A DNA stretch of 64,000 nucleotides. Origin: Streptomyces sp. NBC_00370 (GTDB lineage: Bacteria > Actinomycetota > Actinomycetes > Streptomycetales > Streptomycetaceae). The stretch lies in the NCBI RefSeq assembly GCF_036084755.1, contig NZ_CP107968.1, positions 3,503,501 through 3,567,500 on the forward strand, given 5' to 3'. How positions within the stretch are numbered: the first letter of the stretch is position 1; the number at the start of each line of letters is the position of its first letter. This document shows positions 25,494-32,962 of this stretch, one piece after another. The position numbers and the translations under genes were made by a program. A model generated the notes under the pieces. It was not told the DNA's origin, did not search any database, and saw only the letters and a program-made list of their open reading frames with translations.

Positions 25494-25559
25494 GCGCGAC
25501 TCTTTTCCGTGTCCGAATTCAGGGGTGCGCTTCCGGGCCAGGCCAGGGGCGCACGAAAC

Positions 25560-26726
25560 TCAGTGCCGAGCTTCTGCTTCTACGAAAAACGCACCGAGCC
25601 AGACGGAGTCACGCCCCGTACCGAATCGAACGCCAAATCGATCTCCGCCACGCGAAAAGGCGGCTTTCAAATCGAACACATCTGAGTCGTAGCCAAGATT
25701 GTTCGCATAAGCTGGTTGTCTCTTGATCTGGCTCGAACCCGCGTCCGTAATGCTTGAGTTCATCACATCACCAGATTTATTTGACTTGTTGGTGAGCGAC
25801 ACACCCTTGTCGCGGCGGGAAGCGGAATTCGGCCCGGCAGCGTTCGTCACGACCTTCAGCGAGTCTCCGGTGATGCCGCTGTCACCGTCGTACGCGACGA
25901 CGCCGAGCAGCCCCGAACCGCCGGCCGGGACCCGCATCTCGCCGAAGTCGACATGGCCGCTGTGGTGTTCGGCGTCGAAGGACTCGAAGCCGTCCCAGAG
26001 GGCAATCCTGCGCAGCGGCGCGTCGTCCTTCTCGTAGGCGACGACCAGCGTCCAGCCGCCCCAGGCGCCCACCCCCGACTTGCCCATGGCGACGTTGAGC
26101 TGCGCCACGGTGTACATGCCGGGACCGCTGGCGCGTACGAGCGGTGTCACGTCGGCCGACGCCTGGTACGCGTCCGCGCCGCCGACCACGCGGTGCCCGA
26201 TCAGGCTGTCGGCCAGCACCTGCTTGTAGGCGCCGCCGGGCTCGGCGACCAGGACGCGGCCGTTGTCCTTCGACGGCTTCTGCTCGCCGACCCGGAGGTT
26301 GCCGCCCCAGTACAGCCGGGCGTAGCTGACGGTCGCGCCCTTCGGGACGCGCAGTTCGGCGCGGGTGGAATTGTAGGTGTTCGGGTCCTTGTCGACGTCC
26401 GTGTAGAACATGTCGAAGTCGTGGTTGGCTGCCCTGGCGCCGGTGCCGGAACCGGTACGCGCCGACGTGCACGCCGCGCCGTCGGCCGAGCGGCAGCTGA
26501 TGGCCGAGTTGGCCGCCCGGACGATGCCGCCGTGCTGCACCGTCGAGTAGCGCTCGGCGAAGGGGATCCGGGACGCCTCGCGGGGCCCGGCGGCGGGAGC
26601 GGGCGTGGCGGGGGGTGTGGCAGCGGGTGTGGCAGTCGGAGCGGGCGGAGCCGCCGCCGACAGCAGATAAACCGTCAGGGCGCAGAGCACACCACGCCGT
26701 ACAGCATGAACCGCGGAATTCCGCAT
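25560..26726 (-). CDS. Secreted DUF3344-like surface protein
   Basis: The protein has 388 residues with a signal peptide (VLCALTVYLLSAAAPPAPT) and then a short Ala/Pro/Thr-rich segment. A beta-rich domain carries FAERYSTVQHGGIVRAANS, ANHDFDMFYTDVDKDPNTYNS, VSYARLYWGGNLRVGEQKPS and GAWGGWTLVVAYEK. I recognise this as the type called DUF3344 in actinomycetes. Many relatives continue into DUF11 repeats and a sorting signal, but this one stops after GAFFVEAEARH and is simply secreted. Its 3' end has lower GC than its surroundings. GGAGAG precedes the ATG. Confidence 0.78.
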   Translation of the reverse strand: MRNSAVHAVRRGVLCALTVYLLSAAAPPAPTATPAATPPATPAPAAGPREASRIPFAERYSTVQHGGIVRAANSAISCRSADGAACTSARTGSGTGARAANHDFDMFYTDVDKDPNTYNSTRAELRVPKGATVSYARLYWGGNLRVGEQKPSKDNGRVLVAEPGGAYKQVLADSLIGHRVVGGADAYQASADVTPLVRASGPGMYTVAQLNVAMGKSGVGAWGGWTLVVAYEKDDAPLRRIALWDGFESFDAEHHSGHVDFGEMRVPAGGSGLLGVVAYDGDSGITGDSLKVVTNAAGPNSASRRDKGVSLTNKSNKSGDVMNSSITDAGSSQIKRQPAYANNLGYDSDVFDLKAAFSRGGDRFGVRFGTGRDSVWLGAFFVEAEARH

Positions 26727-26992
26727 AACAGGCTCTCCGTCCGAATGCCGAAACAAGAAGGCACCCTTACAGAGGGTGAGCTGAAAATCACGTCTAACGC
26801 GCGGAAACGCTCTGAACGTACAAAAGCACTCGGAACGGCCCGGAACCGCGTCGATGCACAACCGTTCGACCGGGCCGGAAAAGCGGTTCACTCATTCGGG
26901 GGCGCAACCGATCGACCCGTTCGGCGTTGATCGGTGTGTCGGGCAACTGCGCCCGTCGTGTCGTTTCTTTCACCACCGAGGAGCCCTCCCCC

Positions 26993-27232
26993 ATGTCGCG
27001 TATCGCCAAGGCTGTTGTTCTGTCCACCGCGGCGGCTGCCGCTGTCGCCGGCGCGTCCGGCGTTGCCCTTGCCGACAGTGGCGCGCAGGGTGCGGCCGTC
27101 GGTTCCCCCGGCGTCCTGTCCGGCAACGTCCTCCAGGTTCCGGTCCACATCCCGGTCAACGTCTGCGGCAACACCGTCGACGTCATCGGCCTGCTGAACC
27201 CGACCTTCGGCAACACCTGCGTCAACAACTGA
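26993..27232 (+). CDS. Short chaplin
   Basis: This 79-residue secreted protein has a signal peptide ending ALA-DSG. The chaplin domain (GSPGVLSGNVLQVPVHIPVNVC, then GNTVDVIGLLNPTFGNTC) has both cysteines. It is one of two short chaplins on this side of the polysaccharide operon, divergent from the DUF3344 gene. Start choice is supported by AGGAG upstream of 26993. It most resembles the ChpF/G/H short group. Confidence 0.95.
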   Translation: MSRIAKAVVLSTAAAAAVAGASGVALADSGAQGAAVGSPGVLSGNVLQVPVHIPVNVCGNTVDVIGLLNPTFGNTCVNN

Positions 27233-27513
27233 CAGCTTTCCCTGTCGTTGCGACGTCCCAGCTGAGCCGCTCTCCCCTCACGGGCAGGGCGGCTCTTCTG
27301 CGTCCACGCGCCCTCCACCCTCGGGGCCTTGGGCCGAACGAGCACCCGACCGGCCCTGGGTGCGATCATCCGACCGATCGGGTCGTCGCAGGTCAGCGCA
27401 GGTAAGTCAGCCGGTTGGCGGTCAGCGCACAGGGTGAGGGAACGGTTGCGGGCTGTACACGCGGAACCCACGGTGAAAGCAACGTTCCCGACGCGTCCCT
27501 GAAAGGACCCTGC

Positions 27514-28230
27514 ATGCGTCCCCTGGTTTCCCGCCGCGCCGCAACCGCCGCCGTCTGCGCAGCCCTCGTCCTCGGCACGGCAGGTCCCGCCGCAGCCACC
27601 TACTCCGCCCACCACGCCGCGCACAGCGCGGGCGCCGAGGCGCTGGCCCCGGTCCCCGGCGCCGACGCGCTCACCTCACAGACCAAGGCGCTCGGCGACG
27701 TCGGCGGCGTACTCGCGCCCGTCACCGACCTGCTCACCGCCGTACTGAAGGCCGACGGCGGCAAGCTCACGCCGGATCAGGTCACGAAGAACACCAAGGC
27801 GGTCAAGGACGCGCTGGACAAGCTCAAGGCCGCCGCACCGGCTGCGCCTGCCGCACCGGCCGCACCCGCCGTTCCCGCTGCCCCGGCCGTCCCCGCTGCC
27901 CCGGCCGCTCCGGCTGCCCCGGCCCTCCCCGCAGCGCCGGCGCTTCCCGGTGCGCAGGCCAGGACGGGTGAGGCCGGCGCCGCCGACGCCGCCGACCTCA
28001 AGAGCGACGCGGTCGCCTCCGTACAGAAGGCGACCGACGCGCTGCTGAAGGCCGCTCAGGCGGGCGACCCGGCGGCCGTGGCGACCCAGGTGAAGGCCGT
28101 GCTGACGTCCCTCGTCAACCTCGTCGTCGCGACCGTGCTCGGCAGTGGGCTGCCCGCGCCCGACCTGCCGGGCCTGCCGGCGCTCCCGGCCCTGCCCGCG
28201 GCGCCCGCGGTCCCGGGCGTTCCCGGCTGA
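27514..28230 (+). CDS. Secreted Ala/Pro-rich protein
   Basis: The protein has 238 residues with a signal peptide (RRAATAAVCAALVLGTAGPA, cleavage near AAA-TYS). A helical stretch follows, then an Ala-Pro run of about 40 residues of (P)AAP/AVP repeats at residues 108-147. A second helical part and a Leu-Pro-Ala tail (LPGLPALPALPAAP) complete it. I do not recognise a named family. The composition suggests an extended wall- or surface-associated protein. GAAAGGA precedes the ATG. The location between chaplin genes suggests surface expression in development, which is inference. Confidence 0.75.
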   Translation: MRPLVSRRAATAAVCAALVLGTAGPAAATYSAHHAAHSAGAEALAPVPGADALTSQTKALGDVGGVLAPVTDLLTAVLKADGGKLTPDQVTKNTKAVKDALDKLKAAAPAAPAAPAAPAVPAAPAVPAAPAAPAAPALPAAPALPGAQARTGEAGAADAADLKSDAVASVQKATDALLKAAQAGDPAAVATQVKAVLTSLVNLVVATVLGSGLPAPDLPGLPALPALPAAPAVPGVPG

Positions 28231-28248
28231 CCGAAGCCCCCGCGCGAG

Positions 28249-28290
28249 CGGCCCGGCCCCCGTCACGACGACGTGACGGGGGCCGGGCCG
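28249..28290 (+). terminator. Strong hairpin terminator
   Basis: Perfect 18-bp arms (28249-28266 and 28273-28290) with a 6-nt loop, followed by TTT, lie 19 bp after the Ala/Pro-rich gene. Confidence 0.85.
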
Positions 28291-28369
28291 TTTCCGGTGC
28301 GGCCAATGTTCGTTACGAAAGAGAGAGTTGTTCCACACAGCACGCAACGCTGAAAGAAGGATTCGAAGA

Positions 28370-28651
28370 ATGAAGCCCATGAAGGTCGCCGTCGTCGTCG
28401 CCGGTTCCGTGATGGCTCTCGGTGCCGCCGCCCCGGCGTTCGCCGCCGACGGACTGTCCCCGATGAGCCTGAACGGCGCTCTCGACACCGTGGCGTCCCA
28501 GGGGCTCCGTGAGGCGAAGCCGCTGAACACGAACGCGCTGGACACCGAGAACGACGGCTCTCTCGTCAACGCGGTGAAGGACACGGCGGACGGGCTCAAC
28601 AAGTCGCAGAAGACCGGCTCGCTGCTCGGCGGACTGCCGCTCGGCAAGTAG
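28370..28651 (+). CDS. Small secreted protein, unknown function
   Basis: The protein has 93 residues with a clear signal peptide (MKPMKVAVVVAGSVMALGAA, cleavage near AFA-ADG). The mature part of about 68 residues is polar and lacks cysteine, with LNGALDTVASQGLREAKPLN and a Gly/Leu tail LLGGLPLGK. AGAAGG precedes the ATG. It is flanked by the Ala/Pro-rich and chaplin genes in the same direction. I do not recognise the family. Confidence 0.72.
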   Translation: MKPMKVAVVVAGSVMALGAAAPAFAADGLSPMSLNGALDTVASQGLREAKPLNTNALDTENDGSLVNAVKDTADGLNKSQKTGSLLGGLPLGK

Positions 28652-28757
28652 TGCCATTACGCCGAATGACGGATTTCCCCGCGTCGCGGTGTCATCCCGC
28701 GAATTCGGCAACCGCCCGTCCCTACACTGAAACAAACCGTTGAGGAAGGCTATTCAT

Positions 28758-28997
28758 ATGAAGAACACCAAGAAGGTCGCACTCGTTATCGCCGCCGCCG
28801 GAATGGCCGCCGGTGCGGCTTCGGGCAGCGCCTTCGCCGACGCGGGCGCCGGCGCCGTCGCCGCGCACTCCCCCGGTGTGCTGTCGGGCAACATCGCCCA
28901 GGTTCCGCTGCACGTCCCGGTCAACGTGAGCGGCAACACCGTCAACGTCATCGGTCTGCTCAACCCGGCGTTCGGCAACACGGCCGTCAACAACTGA
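28758..28997 (+). CDS. Cysteine-less short chaplin (ChpE-like)
   Basis: This 79-residue secreted chaplin has a signal peptide to AFA-DAG. The domain is SPGVLSGNIAQVPLHVPVNVSGN, then TVNVIGLLNPAFGNTAVNN. The two cysteines of other short chaplins are replaced by Ser (NVSGN) and Ala (NTAV), a property known for ChpE in S. coelicolor. Without the disulphide it may assemble differently or act earlier. GAGGAAGG precedes the ATG at 28758. Confidence 0.95.
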   Translation: MKNTKKVALVIAAAGMAAGAASGSAFADAGAGAVAAHSPGVLSGNIAQVPLHVPVNVSGNTVNVIGLLNPAFGNTAVNN

Positions 28998-29235
28998 CAC
29001 CGTTGACCGGTCGTCTTTGACGTACCTGCCGAATGCTGAGCGGCTGCGCGGAGTTGGGGCTTCGCGCAGCCGCTCCATCATGCCCGGACCCGTACCGGGC
29101 CCGTGCCTGACGCAGCCCGGACGTATATCCGAAGAATCGCACGGTCCGCGCCCCGAGGTCGAAGAAGCGTTTCAGCCTTCCCTCGTGACAGCGCTTCTTG
29201 AGTGACCGTTGACCCGCTGTGTGCGTTCCTCTTGC

Positions 29236-29424
29236 ATGAACTCCGTCCGCGTTCCCCGCTGGGAGCGCTCAGCGGCACCCGCAGAATTCCTCAACGACCC
29301 CGTCTTCCCGCCGGCGCCGACGCCGATCTATTCCGCGCTGGTACGGGAATGGCGTGCCGCGGGCCGCACGGTACCGGCGCAGGGCGAAGCACCGGAGAAC
29401 GGCATCCGTTCCCGCTTGCAGTAG
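29236..29424 (+). CDS. Putative small protein, 62 residues
   Basis: The frame encodes NSVRVPRWERSAAPAEFLND, then PVFPPAPTPIYSALVREWRAAGRTVP. Third-position GC is high, as in the neighbouring genes, and the sequence looks like small conserved Streptomyces proteins I have seen. No good ribosome site precedes the ATG, so the start is uncertain (GTG 29221 is possible). Function is unknown. Confidence 0.42.
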   Translation: MNSVRVPRWERSAAPAEFLNDPVFPPAPTPIYSALVREWRAAGRTVPAQGEAPENGIRSRLQ

Positions 29425-29509
29425 TGGAGACGTTCCCGGCGCGCCAAGTCCCCGCCGCCTGATGAGCGTCGTACACGTCCCTGCCCCCATGTAATTGAGG
29501 AGCTCGAAC

Positions 29510-29701
29510 ATGAAGACCATAATCGCGCGTGGTGTCGCTGCCGCCGCCCTGGCCGCCGCTGTCGTCGTCCCGCTGGCGGGCGTTGCCCAGGCCGCCCCGC
29601 AGCAGGACCGGTGCGACCACCACGAGAGCTGTGGCTGGCACCACCACGGTCACCACCACGACGATGACGACCTGCTCGGCCTGGGTCTTCATCTCCTCTG
29701 A
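29510..29701 (+). CDS. Secreted His-rich peptide
   Basis: The 63-residue precursor has a signal peptide (KTIIARGVAAAALAAAVVV, cleavage near AQA-APQ). The mature peptide has about 32 residues and carries CDHHESCGWHHHGHHHDDDD followed by a Leu/Gly tail. Two cysteines, nine histidines and an acidic run suggest metal binding (Zn, Cu or Ni), which is inference. GAGGAGC precedes the ATG and a very strong terminator follows. Confidence 0.75.
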   Translation: MKTIIARGVAAAALAAAVVVPLAGVAQAAPQQDRCDHHESCGWHHHGHHHDDDDLLGLGLHLL

Positions 29702-29713
29702 TCGCACAGCGCC

Positions 29714-29755
29714 GCGGGCCCCGGCCGACGGATCGATCCGTCGGCCGGGGCCCGC
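29714..29755. terminator. 42-bp perfect palindrome terminator
   Basis: The arms 29714-29734 and 29735-29755 are perfect complements with GATCGATC at the centre. It lies between the His-rich peptide and the convergent DUF5949 gene, and a T-rich stretch follows on the + strand. Confidence 0.8.
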
Positions 29756-29778
29756 GCTGTTCTTCTCTTGCGTACCTG

Positions 29779-30273
29779 TCAGCCGGTCAGGCTGCGCACC
29801 GGGAGCAGGCAGTGCGCAGCGGTGGCGAGCATCGTGTCGTCGCCGACGAAGGCCCGCAGCTTCTCCTCGGTGACCGGCACACCCGGCGTCCCGTCCGTCC
29901 ACGGCTTCGTGGCGACGATGAAGTAGACCTGCCCGCTCTCGCGCGCGTCCTGCTCCCACTCCGGCGGCACGGGGCACTGCGCGTTCAGGTAAGGCATCGT
30001 CAGTACGGCCCTGCCCGCCTCCACCAGCAGGGTGATCGCGACGCTGGGCTTCTTCGCCACGTCGACGATGTCGCCGCCCGGCTTGAGCCCGATCTCGGAG
30101 AGGACGGTACGCATCGTCTCCTCGCCCGCCTCGGCCCCCTCGCGGCCGTCACCGAGGGAGTAGGCGAGCAGGAACGGGGCGTCGCGTTCGCCTTCTGAGG
30201 GGTCGCTGGTCCAGGGAATCACCGAGAGGGTGCCCAGCAGCGGGGCGTGTGACGCGGTGTTGGTAGAGGTCAT
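29779..30273 (-). CDS. DUF5949-family protein
   Basis: The protein has 164 residues and is soluble. Segments LGTLSVIPWTSD, APFLLAYSLGDGREGAEAGE, VLTMPYLNAQCPVPPEWEQD and TAAHCLLPVRSL match the Streptomyces family I know as DUF5949. The function is unknown. The start at 30273 begins the recognisable family sequence. It lies divergent from the ARMT1-like gene. Confidence 0.75.
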   Translation of the reverse strand: MTSTNTASHAPLLGTLSVIPWTSDPSEGERDAPFLLAYSLGDGREGAEAGEETMRTVLSEIGLKPGGDIVDVAKKPSVAITLLVEAGRAVLTMPYLNAQCPVPPEWEQDARESGQVYFIVATKPWTDGTPGVPVTEEKLRAFVGDDTMLATAAHCLLPVRSLTG

Positions 30274-30377
30274 GTTGCGGACAGTACTGGCCTGCGGGTA
30301 CTCCCTGTGAGCCCATGTCACCCATGTGGGCGACGGCGATCTCGGGTACGTTCGCCGGCGTGCGTAATCAACGGAAC

Positions 30378-31592
30378 GTGACGGACGGGACGGGCTCCGG
30401 GGCCGGCGAGGAAGCGGCGACCCCGGAAGCGCCGGTGATCGTGAGCAGCGTGGCGGGCTCCTTCCCCTGGGGCGTGCTGACCCGCCGTCACCCCGCGCTC
30501 ATCAAGCAGGTGCGGGACGCCTTTCCCTACGAGCCGTGGCAGCACAGCGCCCTGGACGCCCTGCTGGCCTCGGTCACCGACGGCGTGATCGAGCCGCTGC
30601 CGCCCGGCGCCCACGACGCCGCGCAGTGGGAGGCGTGGGGCGGCGGCGAGCAGTACGGGCGGCGGTGGGGCGACGCTCCGTTCCTGTGGGCGGAGAGTTA
30701 CTTCTACCGGCTGCTGCTCGGCGCGGTGGGCTACTTCGGCGCGGGCCCCTGGCAGTCGGTCGATCCGTTCGCCCCGTTCAAGCGGGCCGAGTTGCGCGGC
30801 GACACCGTCGACAGCGAACTCGCCGCCCTCGACCTGCTCGTACCGCTCCCGGAGCGCGAGCGGGCCGACGCGCTGCTGCGCGCCTCCCTCTGGGGCAACC
30901 GCGCCGACCTCGGCTTCCGGCTCGACTCCGCCGACGGCGAGGCCGCGGAGAAGGACGACCGGCTGGTCGCCGACGACAGCGCGCGGCTGTGGTCCCTGCT
31001 GCCGCCCGACGGCGCCGCGACGGTCCAGCTGGTCGCGGACAACGCGGGACGCGAACTCATCCCCGATCTCGTCCTCGCCGACCACCTGCTGCACAGCGGC
31101 CGGGCCGGCCGGGTGGTCCTGCACGTCAAGCCGTGCCCGTACTACGTCTCCGACGCCACGACGGCGGACGTCGTGGACTGTCTGCGCCGGATCGCGGACG
31201 CGGACGGCAGCGCGGCGCTGACCGGCCGCAGGCTCTGGGCGGCCCTGGCCGACGGCAGTCTCCAGCTGCGCGCCCACGACTTCTTCCGCGCGCCGCTGCC
31301 GTACAGCGCGATGCCCGACGATCTGCGGGCCGAGCTGTCGGGCAGCGCGGTGACGCTGCTGAAGGGCGACCTCAACTACCGCCGCCTGGTCGGCGACCGG
31401 CTGTGGCCCGAAACGACACCGTTCGCCACCCTCACCACGTACTTCCCCACACCGGTAGCGGCGCTGCGCACCCTGAAGTCGGACGTGATCGTCGGCCTGG
31501 AGGCGCACACCCTCGCCGGACTCGAAGCGGAACGTGACGCGTGGCGCACGAGCGGCACCCACGCCCTCGTCCAGGTGCGGGACCGATCCTGA
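30378..31592 (+). CDS. ARMT1/DUF89-family damage-control phosphatase
   Basis: The protein has about 404 residues. Metal-dependent DUF89 motifs are LLRASLWGNRADLGF, then LVADNAGRELIPDLVLADHLL, which includes the metal-binding Asp-Asn. HVKPCPYYVSDATTADV, HDFFRAPLPYSAMP and LLKGDLNYRRLVGDRLW follow. The family hydrolyses damaged or harmful phosphometabolites such as fructose-1-phosphate. The start is uncertain: GTG 30378 has a weak GGA site and GTG 30360 is also possible. No operon partner is evident. Confidence 0.88.
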   Translation: MTDGTGSGAGEEAATPEAPVIVSSVAGSFPWGVLTRRHPALIKQVRDAFPYEPWQHSALDALLASVTDGVIEPLPPGAHDAAQWEAWGGGEQYGRRWGDAPFLWAESYFYRLLLGAVGYFGAGPWQSVDPFAPFKRAELRGDTVDSELAALDLLVPLPERERADALLRASLWGNRADLGFRLDSADGEAAEKDDRLVADDSARLWSLLPPDGAATVQLVADNAGRELIPDLVLADHLLHSGRAGRVVLHVKPCPYYVSDATTADVVDCLRRIADADGSAALTGRRLWAALADGSLQLRAHDFFRAPLPYSAMPDDLRAELSGSAVTLLKGDLNYRRLVGDRLWPETTPFATLTTYFPTPVAALRTLKSDVIVGLEAHTLAGLEAERDAWRTSGTHALVQVRDRS

Positions 31593-31705
31593 CCCTCGCC
31601 GGGTGGGCCACCGCCGGATTGGCTGACAGCTCCCCGGTCTACTGTGCAAATGGTGTGGCCACGGAAGCGGCCACGCGTGACATCAGCCGATCGGAAAGGC
31701 ATCTC

Positions 31706-32449
31706 ATGTACGACGCGCTACTGGCGGAGACTGTCACCATCACCGGCCATGGCGGAGACGAAGTGGAGGCGTACGTCGCACGCCCGATGACCCCCGGGCC
31801 GATCGGCAGCGTCGTGGTCATCCACCACATGCCCGGCTACGACGGGCCGACGAAGGAAATCACCCGCCGCTTCGCCGCCGAAGGCTACGCGGCGATCTGT
31901 CCGAACCTCTACACCCGCGAGGCCCCCGGCGCTTCCCCGGACGACGCGGCGGCTGCGGCCCGCGCGCAGGGCGGTGTGCCCGACGAGCGCCTGGTCGGCG
32001 ACGTGGCAGGCGCGGCCCGCTATCTGCGCGGTCTGCCGTCCAGCAACGGCCGCGTCGGCACGATCGGTTACTGCTCCGGCGGACGCCAGTCGTTCCTGGC
32101 CGCCGTCAGCCTGGACCTGCAGGCGGCCGTCGACTGCTACGGCGCGTTCGTCAGCGGCATCCCGCCGAAGGACTTCCCGCTCCAGCTGGAGCCGATCGCC
32201 CACCGCTCGAAGGACCTGTCCTGCCCGCTGCTCGGACTCTTCGGCGCCGACGACAAGTACCCGTCGCCCGAGCATGTCGCCGAGCTGGAGCAGGAGTTGA
32301 AGGCCCAGGGCAAGGAGTACGAGTTCCACTCGTACGAGGACGCGGGACACGCGTTCTTCGCCGTCGACCGGCCGAGCTACCGCCCGCAGGCGGCGGCGGA
32401 CGGCTGGAACCGCATCCTCGGCTTCTACGGCCGCACGCTCGCGTCCTGA
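31706..32449 (+). CDS. Dienelactone hydrolase-family protein
   Basis: The protein has 247 residues with an alpha/beta hydrolase fold. The nucleophile elbow is GTIGYCSGGRQ with the Cys typical of dienelactone hydrolases. The Asp lies in LFGADDKYPS and the His in DAGHAFF. The N-terminal VIHHMPGYDG strand-loop is also characteristic. The substrate may be a lactone or ester; no aromatic-degradation genes are nearby. GGAAAGG precedes the ATG. DUF6295 follows after 12 bp, so the two probably form an operon. Confidence 0.9.
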   Translation: MYDALLAETVTITGHGGDEVEAYVARPMTPGPIGSVVVIHHMPGYDGPTKEITRRFAAEGYAAICPNLYTREAPGASPDDAAAAARAQGGVPDERLVGDVAGAARYLRGLPSSNGRVGTIGYCSGGRQSFLAAVSLDLQAAVDCYGAFVSGIPPKDFPLQLEPIAHRSKDLSCPLLGLFGADDKYPSPEHVAELEQELKAQGKEYEFHSYEDAGHAFFAVDRPSYRPQAAADGWNRILGFYGRTLAS

Positions 32450-32461
32450 AGGGACAAACCC

Positions 32462-32737
32462 ATGTGCACCTACCTCACCGTCAAGACCGAGATCGCGGGC
32501 AGCGGCAAGGGCCCGCAGGGGTACTTCCCGCTGACCGAGGCGATGGTCTACGTCGACCACCCGCAGCACGCCCCGTACGAGCACACCGTCAACATCGACT
32601 TCCTCAACCCCTCCCAGGGCCCGTCGGCGCGGGTCGCTGTGGAGCTGACCGAAGAGGCGGCGCTCGCCCTCATCGAGTCCATCCGCAGCGCCCTGGCCTC
32701 GGCCCCACCCGGCCTGGCCTCGTCGGCCGCCGCCTGA
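32462..32737 (+). CDS. DUF6295-family protein
   Basis: This 91-residue soluble protein begins MCTYLTVKTEIAGSGKGPQG. Conserved parts are AMVYVDHPQHAPYEHTVNID and LNPSQGPSARVAVELTEEAA. This matches my memory of DUF6295 proteins, often found next to dienelactone hydrolases in actinomycetes. Its role is unknown. It is probably co-transcribed with the preceding hydrolase. Confidence 0.8.
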   Translation: MCTYLTVKTEIAGSGKGPQGYFPLTEAMVYVDHPQHAPYEHTVNIDFLNPSQGPSARVAVELTEEAALALIESIRSALASAPPGLASSAAA

Positions 32738-32784
32738 CCGGCCGGGATCAGCCGATGTTCTGCTGAACCCCCCGTGTACGCCAA

Positions 32785-32818
32785 AGAGCCCCAGCCGGAG
32801 TGATCCGGCTGGGGCTCT
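32785..32818. terminator. Bidirectional hairpin between DUF6295 and tRNA-Ala
   Basis: A perfect 15-bp stem (32785-32799 / 32804-32818) with a GTGA loop. It can end both the + strand hydrolase operon and the - strand tRNA transcript. Confidence 0.8.
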
Positions 32819-32827
32819 GAGCTGCGG

Positions 32828-32901
32828 TGGACCTGTGGGGATTTGAACCCCAGACCCCCTCGATGCGAACGAGGTGCGCTACCAGACTGCGCCACAGGCC
32901 C
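32828..32901 (-). tRNA. tRNA-Ala (anticodon CGC)
   Basis: The 74-nt cloverleaf is complete. The acceptor pairs GGGCCTG with CAGGTCC and includes the G3:U70 wobble that identifies alanine tRNAs. The D stem is GCGC/GCGC, the anticodon stem CCTCG/CGAGG with loop TTCGCAT, and the T arm TGGGG-TTCAAAT-CCCCA. The discriminator base is A. CCA is not encoded. Confidence 0.97.
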
Positions 32902-32920
32902 TTGCAACGAGTGAAACTTT

Positions 32921-32940
32921 AGCACCCCGGTCGGGGTGCT
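32921..32940 (-). terminator. Short hairpin after sepX
   Basis: Arms AGCACCCC and GGGGTGCT enclose a 4-nt loop, 22 bp past the sepX stop and upstream of the tRNA gene. Confidence 0.55.
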
Positions 32941-32962
32941 CGGAAATCCGTTGGTTGCCTGG

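Noticed and set aside
32828..32901. tRNA-Ala as an attachment site for an integrated element
   Set aside because: No integrase, no repeated tRNA 3' end and no foreign-looking DNA lie beside it.
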